The position numbers and the translations under genes were made by a program. From Tubulanus polymorphus (Eukaryota; Nemertea; Palaeonemertea; Tubulaniformes; Tubulanidae), in assembly GCF_964204645.1 (NCBI RefSeq), contig NC_134026.1:4278001-4342000 (forward strand): a stretch of 64,000 bases of DNA. The letters run 5' to 3'. This document shows positions 13,618-24,193 of this stretch, piece by piece. Position 1 is the first letter of the stretch. Every line of letters starts with the position of its first letter. The notes beneath the pieces were generated by a model. That model ran no database searches and was not told the origin of the DNA. It worked only from the letters and a program-made list of their open reading frames with translations.

Positions 13618-16289
13618 ATGGGCTGTTCACAGACGGAAGCAGATGAGTTGAGGATCGGTGGGTATTTATTCCGTTAGTCAACAAATTCAAATGTTTCCCT
13701 ATCATCCTTCGAAAAAAAGTGAGAAAAAAAGCTTTACGGCTATTTCGTAATATCCTATTTTCAGCTGGACAGAATACAAACGATTATCAGAAGGACGGTT
13801 CAGAATCGGAGGGAAACTCTGAACCTACCTCGTACAGCGATCAATGGCATTTCAATCAGGTAAAGTCATCAGTTTGGAACTGCGTACCTATTTGCGTTGT
13901 GGGTGCAGTTAAAAGTTAATCTCGTAAATAATAAGACACTTAGTATGTATATCTTAGTATTTATAATCAATATCCACAGAATGAAAGAAATTGTGGACTG
14001 GCAAACGGAAGTCATGATCGCGATGAAACAAAAACCTGCAGACAACGCTTTGTTCACGTCGTTAAGCGAAACATCGTATTATGTTTCCTCATAGTCGGAA
14101 TCGCTCTAGGGATAGCACTTGGATTCGCTCTAAGATACGCCGACTTGACTGACAGGCAGAAGGTTTATTACAAGCTCCCGGGTGATGTTCTTATTTATCT
14201 TACGAAATTACTGACATTGCCTTTCGTGGCGTCAATTTTAATTACTAATTTCGCAGCTTTATCTTCGCGTTCGTTCATACGGGCTGGCGTTTTAATAGTG
14301 GCGTACTATTTCTTAGCCACAGTTCAGGCCGTTTTACTCACCTCAATGGTTGTAACTGTTTTGACACCAGGAATCAAATTAAACTCATCTTTGCATACCG
14401 TTCGTCGATCAAATGACGGTCATTTTACCAGGACCGCCGATACAGTTCTGGATCTCATCAGGTCGGTGGACAATTTTACAAAATTCAATATAATTTGAAA
14501 AGTCGACCTTAAACATAATCGTGTCCCATATGAATGGATTCTTTTATAAGCTGATATTCCGTCCATGTAGTAGAAACGCTCTTTTTTAACAAACTGCAGG
14601 AATATGTTCCCGGACAATTTGGTGGTGGCCACATTCGAACAAACTAAAAGTGTTGAAGTCACAAGGGGAAGTGGAGCTACTTCGGGTAGGCTACCTATCG
14701 CCCGTATATTGTATTTCGCTTTACAATTTACAGCGAAATACAAGATAGGGAGCGTCTTATGTGAAAATACGGAGCCCTCAGCACGACGCGATGTCCAAGA
14801 AACTATAACGTCTGCGTCGGATTGTCCTTTCAGTAGTTGTTGTTGGTAAACAAGATGAGATGAACGTCGTAGGCGTAGTTTTCTTCGCGGTCGCACTTGG
14901 GATCTCAATCGGTCGCCTGGGTGATAGAGGTCGTCAACTTGTGTCTTTCTTCGAGTCTTTGATGAGGGCTACAGAGCCACTTGTAATTATTGTTGCCAAG
15001 TATGTAAAATGAAATTGTAGAAATATTTTTGTGCGCCAATTTCACGATATTCTTCTTGTTTATGACATACAATCTTTCATGTAAGCATTCTAATTCCAGT
15101 TATTCTCCAATAGCCATCGTCTTTCTTGTATCATCGGAAATAATAACCTTTACCGACCCAGTCGAGGCAGTTGAGAAATTGTTTCTCTACATAGCTACAG
15201 TGTTTATTTGTTTGGCACTCTACAGCTTAATTTTACTACCTGCATTATTTGCAATGATTGTACGTGAAAACCCGTACCATTGTATAATCAGCGTTCAAGA
15301 GGCACTTATTACTGCGTTTGAATCGGCTTCAAGGTAAGATATATATCTGGGTCCAGTTGCCAAGAAAAAGAAACACAACCGCCCTTAATAAACCATGACA
15401 TCTGCATGTTAGACATGGTCCTATAGACAAAGTCAGATAAGATTGATCTTAGATTAGGATTTATCCTAGATAGACTGTGTAACTGGGCTTTCAATGGAAA
15501 TATTTCGTTTATTTTCGATTGATAGTTCGATTGCATTGCCGGATACGTGTAGGTGCCTCGAAAAAAATAGCCGCGTTGACAGTCGTGTGGTAAGATACGT
15601 CATCCCGGTCGGGGTCACTATTAATATTGCCGGCACCGCACTCTACGAAGCTGTCGCCGTGATATTCATAGCTCAAGTAAATGATATTGAAATGTCTCTA
15701 GGGCAAGTCATAGTTATCAGGTGAAAAACTTTTTGTCGAATTACCTCGCATGAGAACTTCTTAAGTAAATTCATTCGTACATGTAAGAATAATGTGATAA
15801 GTGTGTCTTTTTTAAGCTTGACTGTGTCCATGGCGACTTTGGGTTCACCGGGAATACCCCAGAATTTGCTGACGTTACTCGTTTCGCTAACAGCAGCCGG
15901 ACTTTCAACGGACAATGCTGCTAAAGTTATTACTGTTGACTGGCTCATGTAAGCAAGCAATGGACCAAGGAGGTGCGAACCTTCTGGTTAGATTGGTCTG
16001 AGTGAAATGCGTTACATCTATTATCTTATGGACCTTTGAACGAACCTTTTATGGTCCATGGTATCATCAGAATTTCACACGCATTTTTGATGTCATTGGC
16101 ATTAACTTTAGCAATGTAGAATATTTGCACATTCATTAAGACCAGGCAAACAATAATTCTTCTATTTCTTTTAGGTATAGATTTCGGGCTGTGGTAAATG
16201 TGTTGACTGATTGCTTTGGAGCAAGGATCCTTCTGAAGTTACTATCACAGGCTCAGATGGAAGAGATTAATTATACCGAGATTTATTGA
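13618..16289 (+). CDS. SLC1 family (excitatory amino acid transporter-like) protein with altered binding site
   Basis: Nine exons: 13618-13657, 13765-13859, 13980-14461, 14600-14685, 14834-14999, 15100-15333, 15526-15720, 15817-15948, 16175-16289. Together they encode 514 residues, close to the 500-570 usual for this family. Landmarks: TM1 near residue 75, TM3 block [20 protein letters not shown], signature [18 protein letters not shown] (about 202-219), a long TM4-TM5 block, the HP1 serine-rich tip [33 protein letters not shown] at HP2, and [20 protein letters not shown] in TM8. SLC1 proteins normally carry acidic or neutral amino acids with Na+, and also conduct anions. Here NMDGT reads NIAGT (Asp to Ala403). 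The TM8 Asp that binds the substrate amino group is Tyr478 and the adjacent Thr is Ala482. Arg481, Asn485 and Asp489 remain. Family is certain; ordinary glutamate transport is doubtful. The N-terminus begins MGCSQ, a possible myristoylation/palmitoylation start. Poly(A) signal AATAAA lies near 16297. Confidence 0.93.
15347..15487. repeat. Diverged copy of the GGGGCCAGTTGC foldback family
   Basis: It lies in intron 6 of the SLC1 gene. The left end reads TGGGTCCAGTTGC and the right end GTAACTGGGC, with GTCTTA-like words in the middle. It is eroded compared with copies at 5198 and 38284, so it is an older insertion. Confidence 0.5.
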
Positions 16290-16356
16290 TTTATAAAATA
16301 AAAAATTAAGTTTAAAAGAAGCAATTAAACTTTAGAATTAATCGCCCATGAGTCCA

Positions 16357-16752
16357 TGATTGTCTTAAGGCGGGCGTAGGTCGGCCTTGCGACGGCTTGC
16401 GACTCACTTGATTGTCTTAAGGCGGGCGTAGGTCGGCCTTGCGACGGCTTGCGACTCACTGCGACGCGACTCACTGCGACCGCCAGCGACGATCGCGTCG
16501 CAACGACTCGCCGACTTACGCTACCTGCCAGCGACGGGTTGCGACTGCTAGCGACAACAGTCGCAATGAGTCGCACATGTTCTACTTTCTGCGACGCGAC
16601 ACGTCCGTCGCAACCGACCAGCGTGCTGTTGCGAATGGCAGCAACTAGTCGCGCACACAGTCACTGATAACCGCATCGCAACCGACTTGCGCGGCCACTT
16701 GTGACGCAACGCGACGATCGCGTTGTGTCGCAAGGCCGACCTACGCCCGGCT
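16357..16752. repeat. GCGAC-rich element with 22-bp inverted ends and a 52-bp tandem duplication
   Basis: The left part holds two identical 52-bp units (16357-16408 and 16409-16460). Each contains GGGCGTAGGTCGGCCTTGCG followed by AC. The exact reverse complement of those 22 bases is at 16727-16748. The interior is dominated by GCGAC/GTCGC words in both orientations, giving a GC content far above the flanks. It looks like a non-autonomous transposon with degenerate internal repeats. Overlapping Arg/Ala-rich reading frames on both strands are composition artefacts. Confidence 0.75.
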
Positions 16753-17011
16753 TTAGGTAGGCCTTTGGGTGACATCCAGAGATTGTCTGACAACCTCGTC
16801 CGTGTAATGTAAAAAACGAAATAAATCTAATAGATGGCAGCAGAGTTTTCTAGTACTAAAGGAGGATAACCATTGGTGAAACGCATGTCAATTTTGCGAT
16901 CAGAGGCAACATACTAGGTACATGTAATTGAGAAATAAGCAAACTAGGGGTATTATTTCAGGATGTAACTGCATTTGTAGTATTGTACTGGTACCTCCAG
17001 ATAATCTATTA

Positions 17012-17294
17012 ACAGGGTGGCCATTTTTCACCCATTTACAAATCCCTTCCCCGATTTTCCCATGTGATTAACATTTAATTCCCGGAGTGAATCAGAGAAA
17101 TTTCGTGGTTCGAGATGTTACAATTAATTCATTTTTCATTGAATCGTGTATTGATAACGAAACACGTGGTCAATAGCATTATCCGAATACCCTGAGTTTT
17201 CTAGGTTTTTGGGTGAAATATATCAAATTCCCTGTTTTTTTTCTAGACTTTTCTGATTCCCCGAGTTTTCCAGGTCGGTGGCGCCACCCTGTAC
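17012..17294. repeat. Probable old MITE with ACAGGGTGGC-type ends
   Basis: The left end ACAGGGTGGCC (about 17012) is matched in inverse by GGCGCCACCCTGT (about 17281-17293). The middle is diverged and holds repeated CCCTGAGTTTTC/TTCCCTG-like words. A possibly related sequence lies at about 24950-25200, between exons 2 and 3 of TAX1BP3. Boundaries are approximate. Confidence 0.4.
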
Positions 17295-18142
17295 AATATG
17301 AAGCAGTATAAATATCAGAACATACCTGCAAATCAATAATCAAATCTAAGACATAACTGAATTTTTGAATATTAACTTTATTTTCATTACAGTTTTTAAT
17401 AACATGCCACAAGTAAATGATCAATTTTCATTATATAACATTTCAATTGAAGTTTAACACACATAAATATGCATTTAAGAAGGTGAAACCCATCGAACTA
17501 AGGATGGAGAATCATAAATTACACACATAATGAATTTTATTTCAAAACATTTTTTTTTAACACAAAATTACTACTAGTTTATTAATGATCGGCAAACAGG
17601 TTTAACTGTGACTGCAATAAAGACAATTCATAAGACAATTTAACTGCAATAAAGACAATTTACGCTGTAAAAATCGAGTTAAAGACTATTATACATTTCT
17701 AGCAACATTTCGAAATTTTTCTTTCTATTTAATTTTAGTACAGCCAATAGACTCCGCTCAATTCAGACCTTTGGACAATTTCGGGAAAATTTGTACATCC
17801 TGACTAAAAATGAGTTGTATAAATCATCAAAAATACATCCTCTATATATTTTTTATTTCAAATAGGCCTCACAAACATTCGAGTTTTAACAGTAATCTGA
17901 GTTGATTGGATGCGACTTGAGTCGAGTGAATTGCTTTATATGGGGCTACATGGTTTGAGAGAATCGAAAATATCTCTTCTCATTTTTCTAGGTCACCTTG
18001 ATTACGATGATTGCACTTTTAAAGCTTTCAATAAACGCGAGCAAACAAGTTCATCTTCAATAAGAACAAATCTATTATTAAGCTTAACCCAGAGTGAATT
18101 CGACCAAACTCTTTTAAGAAGCCGACTTACATATTAAGCTGA

Positions 18143-18564
18143 TTAACCCTTTCAGTGCGTATACACTGCAGTGCAGTGTATGAATCGGTGATGGATTTTG
18201 CTAGTACACCGCACTGCGGTGTATTGGTGTAATTAGTTTTTATCTCTATTGAAAGATGGCAGCACCTGTCAAACATGAAATATTAGTTACTAACGATACA
18301 CTGCACCGCGGTGTAGACGCACTATGGTGGTATTCCCGTTATTCAACACACTAGGGCGGAATTTTTCAAAATTTTCAAATTATCTCCAAGGGCCAGTTGC
18401 ACAGTCGTGACTTAAGTCAAAAAGTTGTCTTAAATCTTAAGACTGGTCTTAAGTTGTTAGATTGGCTATAGAACTAAGTTGGTCTTAGACTGGTCTTAAG
18501 TCTAAGCCATGACAACCGGCCCCAGCACTATAGGGTATTAATTAGTCAGCAATGAAAGGGTAAA
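18143..18564. mobile_element. TTAA-flanked piggyBac-like MITE, copy A, interrupted by another MITE
   Basis: The left boundary is TTAA followed by CCCTTTCAG, and the right is AATGAAAGGG followed by TAAA (a mutated TTAA). Ends and target match the piggyBac pattern. The interior has three near-palindromic units of about 18 bp built on ACACCGCACTGCGGTGT. A foldback MITE (18389-18523) is inserted inside; the intact relative at 34028-34320 shows the uninterrupted sequence. Confidence 0.75.
18389..18523. mobile_element. Foldback MITE, GGGGCCAGTTGC-ended family, copy 2 (nested)
   Basis: About 135 bp, beginning AGGGCCAGTTGCACAG and ending CAACCGGCCCC. It is inserted in the TTAA MITE of 18143-18564. 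The paralogous empty site at 34028-34320 (reverse orientation) reads straight through the insertion point. Confidence 0.85.
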
Positions 18565-18588
18565 GGTAAAATGATCAAAAAGTAAAGA

Positions 18589-19741
<1,153 letters not shown>

Positions 19742-21156
19742 TATTTTGTATCAAGGTCAATGATGAAGGCGACATCAACCAGCCCTACCCAAACTTCGAA
19801 CGATCAACTGACCGGCGCCTCTAGGCCTACTCTAGTGAATTGAATAAAGAAGAGTAGGTTTAAATATCATATATACTAGGCAGTAAATATCTAAAAGGTG
19901 AGAAACGAATAATGTGCAACCTATAGTAGTATAGAAAGAAAGACCTATTAGATTTTACGAATAGGCTTTGCAGAAAAAAGAAAGTCTCATTCTCCTCAGT
20001 TCATCTTCAGTCCAGACGGAGGGTCGACAGAACATCTATGATATATGCTTGCGTATGTTACTTACAAATGATACACGCAGGACTTCAACAGTTTTAACCC
20101 ATCAAAACCCAAAACATCATGGAGGAGTTTGTTTTTCTTGTCAGCTGAGTCACGCGAATTCTAGCGACAGTTTCTACCGTTAGAGCGGTCGCTAAAACAC
20201 AAAGTCAAAGTCAAAGTCAAAGAAACTTTATTGATCCGTGTGAATACAACTCGGTCGGTTCGACGCCCCGGACTGATCAGTACAATAAAGGTATACAAAA
20301 AATAACAAGCAAACAATAAACGAAGAATTTTATACCAATTGCTTGATAAAGATCTCGAAAGTAATTTGGCACATTTCTAGTTTTCCTGGGAAACTTGTCC
20401 GATGGTATCCTTTACGTTGTTGGATTTTTCGACGATTAGAAAGTTTTAACGTGAATCATATTCTTAAGCAACAATTATAGAAAATGCCAGATTACGAAAA
20501 TGAAAGTAAAATTTATCATTGTGAAAATTATAGTGTGCGAATTTAATTTCTATATCCGAGAGCTATCATAGGACACTCCGCGCTACGATCAGAAATCAAT
20601 CGCGGACTAGTCAGCCTTACGTTACCTTTGTCTTATTAACCACGCATGATTATAAGTTTGGCATCGATCATGATTCCATGTAGGCCTACGTATAAGGCGT
20701 GGTTGACAATAACGGGCAAGATTAAATCTTGAAAATTACACGACTGGATTAAGAATTTACTGTTTACAATTTAAGGTAAGTAAAAAACTGTGACGTTGGT
20801 GTCAGACTAGTAACAAAATTATCGAAACTGGTTTTAACTACTAGTTATATAACTTAGATACGAGGGCACGAGATTTGGGAAACTGAATAATTGTCTTCGA
20901 CCACCATAAGACAGCTACTTTGAAAAATGTATAGGCCTATGCATATAAAACGGATACTCATTGAGTATTGGGACTATTTTTGTTATTGGTAAGTTTTGGC
21001 TCTGCTGTACAGCCTTATTGCTATAGGTGTGTCCTTCACATTCAATTTGTATTAAAGGTGATTTAACGTGTTTTTGCGTATTGTAATTCGATATGAAAAT
21101 GAATTCATGCATTCATTTGGGACTTATAATATATATATTTTATTTTGAGGGAAGTA
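19742..21156. other. Intergenic region upstream of OSER1 and the KCNE-like gene
   Basis: The divergent genes share this 1.4 kb. It contains the tail of a retroelement near 20190-20300. No other gene is seen. Short frames at 19968-20183 and 20915-21112 look like chance. Confidence 0.5.
20190..20300 (-). repeat. Probable 3' tail of a non-LTR retroelement
   Basis: Tandem AAAGTC units (about 20199-20221) run into AAACTTTATTGATCC. Read on the minus strand this is GGATCAATAAAGTTT followed by a short GACTTT repeat, a typical LINE or LINE-driven SINE end. No reverse transcriptase is attached, and the 5' limit is not clear. Confidence 0.5.
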
Positions 21157-21906
21157 ATGCCGCCAGTCCTATCGAAACGGTCAGAAGTCATTATTCGACA
21201 TGATTCCTACAACAATTCAACTTCCAAAGACGATAAAAATGACTATTTCATCGTGCCAAAACTATCGGAGGAGAACATTTTAAAAGAGGTAGAAATATTT
21301 TGTGCTAATTCGACTCTTCCGACACCGGACGGTCATTCGGACGTCGACGCCTTCATATACATTCTCATCGTGTTGATGTTCTACGGATTGGTGATGACGT
21401 ATTTGATGATCAAATATATACGCCGCGAACAGGAAGAGGCGCGTTTGGATTACTATTACAACGAGTTCGTGAAACGGGAAAACTTTCAGAGTTTGAACCG
21501 TCACAAATACCAAACGACCATACTGAAGACTATCGTCAAAGGCTACGACGAACCGATCGAAACGACCCCGTTGTCGACGCTGTACAATGAAGCTAGATAT
21601 ATCGCGCATAATCACTCTCCTGATCAGATATTTATGTTTTATATGCAAACAGCGAACCAAGACCCGTCGCCATCGGATGTCGATATCGTACTTCCCCAAT
21701 TAACATACTCGAATACGGAAGATTCGATCGTGTCAATGGTCGGGAAACACGAGCGTCGGTGCTCTGTGTTTCACGCCAGCGCAGAACGTTTATTGGGCGC
21801 TCAGAATTCAATTCTCGCCGGTAGGCGGGCAAGTTTTAGAGAAGGCTTGGGCCACACTCTCAGCGTTAGCATTAGCGACGACACAAGTCGAGAAACGTTT
21901 CTGTAA
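21157..21906 (+). CDS. Single-pass membrane protein, KCNE (minK)-like
   Basis: One exon of 249 residues, started at the first ATG after in-frame non-ATG sequence. The layout is an extracellular N-terminus with N-glycosylation sites (NNST near 19 and NST at 51-53), one membrane segment at about 65-86 (FIYILIVLMFYGLVMTYLMI), then a strongly charged juxtamembrane stretch KYIRREQEEARLDYYYNEF and a long cytoplasmic tail. KCNE proteins share exactly this plan: a helix followed by a YIR/S-K-rich segment and D-x-Y-x-x-Y-like residues. They act as beta subunits that set the gating of voltage-gated K+ channels. The cytoplasmic tail here is about twice as long as in vertebrate KCNEs. I infer KCNE from pattern only; any other type III single-pass protein is possible. 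AATAAA follows at about 21953. Confidence 0.5.
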   Translation: MPPVLSKRSEVIIRHDSYNNSTSKDDKNDYFIVPKLSEENILKEVEIFCANSTLPTPDGHSDVDAFIYILIVLMFYGLVMTYLMIKYIRREQEEARLDYYYNEFVKRENFQSLNRHKYQTTILKTIVKGYDEPIETTPLSTLYNEARYIAHNHSPDQIFMFYMQTANQDPSPSDVDIVLPQLTYSNTEDSIVSMVGKHERRCSVFHASAERLLGAQNSILAGRRASFREGLGHTLSVSISDDTSRETFL

Positions 21907-22624
21907 ATAGCGTTTTGATGAAATCATGATGAAGATTATTGAAGGCAACATGACAATAAAATTCTCATAATGTACATTATTTTCTTGGTAATTTGTTGCC
22001 TTAATTAGGTCTATATACACATATATATTCAACCTTTTGGACAATTTAAGATTTACTCACGATCTTCATCAACTTCTGAGGAAGGAAACTATGACTCTAG
22101 GAACTACAATAGGAACTATAATAATCATCTAATCTTAGGGCGTATATCATTCATTAATTGATTAAATGAAGTATATCTGCAAACTGTATGATCAATCAAT
22201 ATATTCACGGTAAATTAGTAAGATCTATCCTACTGTCAAAAGCAAAAGAAATCAATCCCTCATGTCCACGTGCATCTTAAACGATGACGCTTGGAGTATT
22301 GCGGAGTCAAGAAATTAGATCCATTCATATGAAAAAAAAACATGCAAAGAATGTTAAGCTAAGTCACAGTTTATTGCATGGATATAAGCGATATACATTT
22401 TTTGTTTCTACCATTTAAGCTGAAAACCAATTCAAGCAAAAGTGTGCATTGTAGCTGTGACCAATTAGGATAACTACAGTGATTTAGGGTGTTAACGGAA
22501 AATAACGTAAAATAACGGAAGCAAATGTCCAATGTTTGTTAAACCAAAAATTAACGAATCAAAATGTCCCAACGCAAGATTAAAAACAAGTTAGAAAGTT
22601 TCCGATCCGCCGCATAATGTACGT
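21907..22624. other. Intergenic, convergent 3' flanks
   Basis: AT-rich sequence between the KCNE-like gene and the four-pass membrane protein. It holds the probable poly(A) site of the former and nothing else that I recognise. Confidence 0.5.
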
Positions 22625-23125
22625 CTAGTTTTCACAAACTTCCACATATTGATCTCGCCATTTCTTGCCATAATAGATTTGAATGGCCATCAGCCCGACT
22701 TGCGCAGCACTTGCCATAATAGCAGCTCCGAGGACCGCATCGATGACGTGGTGCAAAGCCACGATTTTCCTCACCATGAACCAATTGTTTGGATCGGCAA
22801 ACGATTCGTGTAACAGCGAAATCTCCACTAGATAGATGATGAATAAGATTAGATTCAAAACGTACAAGGCCAAGCCGAAAGCGAACGCTACGCTCAGCAA
22901 TTTCGTTGCCTTAGTATTGACCGCGTAGATTATAGTGACCGAGAGGATGATGCTTATCACTGGTGAAAATGTCTGGTATGCGAGATTGTAGTGAAATACG
23001 TGGAGCACGATTTCAAATGCCAAACTGATGCTGGCCAGAAACACTTCAAATATGGCGATAATTCCTAATATTCTGGCAATTCCATCAGCTGACGACTGAG
23101 ATTCTTTATCAAATCCTTCATACAT
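22625..23125 (-). CDS. Small four-pass membrane protein, family not recognised
   Basis: 166 residues in a single uninterrupted frame. Four hydrophobic segments at roughly 15-42, 52-72, 77-103 and 122-148 are separated by short loops. The loop between TM3 and TM4 is the longest and contains HESFADPNNWF. There are no cysteine pairs of the tetraspanin or claudin kind and no obvious MARVEL signature. The C-terminus is short and charged (YYGKKWRDQYVEVCEN). A TTCTAG acceptor lies 9 bases before the ATG, so a 5' UTR intron is plausible. The regular spacing of hydrophobic helices and an open frame with few rare residues support a real gene. Function unknown. Confidence 0.65.
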   Translation of the reverse strand: MYEGFDKESQSSADGIARILGIIAIFEVFLASISLAFEIVLHVFHYNLAYQTFSPVISIILSVTIIYAVNTKATKLLSVAFAFGLALYVLNLILFIIYLVEISLLHESFADPNNWFMVRKIVALHHVIDAVLGAAIMASAAQVGLMAIQIYYGKKWRDQYVEVCEN

Positions 23126-24193
23126 CTTGGTAGTCTAGAATATATGATTTCGCATTTACCAAACAAAGCAAGTCATAATCATAATAATAGGTTAAGTCAT
23201 ATTTGCAACACTGTAAATACATATTGTTTTTCGTGTTAACATTTTCAAAAAATTGTCATCAAGTAGTTGCCATAGTAGGCCTATACATTTTTATACTTAC
23301 TGCTCGGAATTTCACTGCGCGGCGAGTACATTGAGTCCCGAATTGAAAAATGGGGGAGAACTGAGACTGTGGCACGTTCGTACCAATCTGAATCAATTGA
23401 AATGTTTTTCATTAATCGCATTATTTATAAGCTCGGATTAAGTTTCGATGTATGAATGTAGACAGATCAGTTTTAAAATCTAATCTTTGAGGACGTAATA
23501 TCTAAGACTGTAGAGGAACAGGTGTGGTCGCCATCTTAAATCACTTTAAAATGATTTTGATCAAAAGACTCCACGCACACCCACATGCGCCGTCCACCGA
23601 GTTGTTTTCACGGATTCAGCCCTTAACTCCAATTGTTAGGCTTTACTTATTTTCCTAGGTGTAGGAATTACTAAATTTTTTCACTTTCTTTGATTTCTGG
23701 GCAAACGGCAGATGAAATATTTACTGTACAAACTACTACGTGTAACTGTACCATCTGCGCATAGTATTATGAATAAATTCAGTAAAGTATCAAGTCCTTG
23801 TCCACCGATCCAAATTTAGGTTTTTTGGACTTTACACTTAAGATCTTTAGGTGCATTGAGCGAAAGGATCCAATCAGGATATATCCAAAATTATAATCAT
23901 TTGGGACTTCAGCAAAAAATTGTATTTCGAATACAAGGGACAGACAACGAATGATAAAATGTGACTCATTAGACCTTTCCTTACGCAGAGGGCACTTGTC
24001 CATCATCGGACAGGCACAGGAACTGGACGTTGAAAATACGGTTTCTTACGAGACCGTCAAGTGGCGTCACTTGACACATGATTAGCGGCGTAGAAGTGAA
24101 CTAACTTGTCCGGATAATATTCGGTCTGCGGCATGCGAGTAAGTTAGGTCGGGGTTTTACGGTTACGACAAATACAGATCTCAATCGCGCGAT
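23126..24193. other. Intergenic, divergent promoters
   Basis: It separates the minus-strand four-pass protein from plus-strand TAX1BP3. No gene or clear repeat is seen. The sequence becomes GC-richer just before the TAX1BP3 ATG, as expected for a housekeeping promoter. Confidence 0.45.

Larger units (their letters stand above)
16290..18588. other. Intergenic region between SLC1 and OSER1 (convergent 3' ends), repeat-rich
   Basis: No gene recognised. It contains the GCGAC-rich inverted-end element at 16357-16752, a probable old element bounded by ACAGGGTGGCC and GGCGCCACCCTGT at about 17012-17294, and the nested TTAA MITE at 18143-18564. The rest is AT-rich and without long frames. Confidence 0.6.

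Noticed and set aside
14735-14850. Extra SLC1 exon beginning after TTTACAG at about 14733
   Set aside because: The frame required by the preceding exon runs into a stop. The acceptor at 14831-14833 gives the correct phase and TM sequence.
16325-16793. Overlapping Arg/Ala/Thr-rich frames on both strands
   Set aside because: They come from the GCGAC-word repeat element; all frames look alike and no domain is present.
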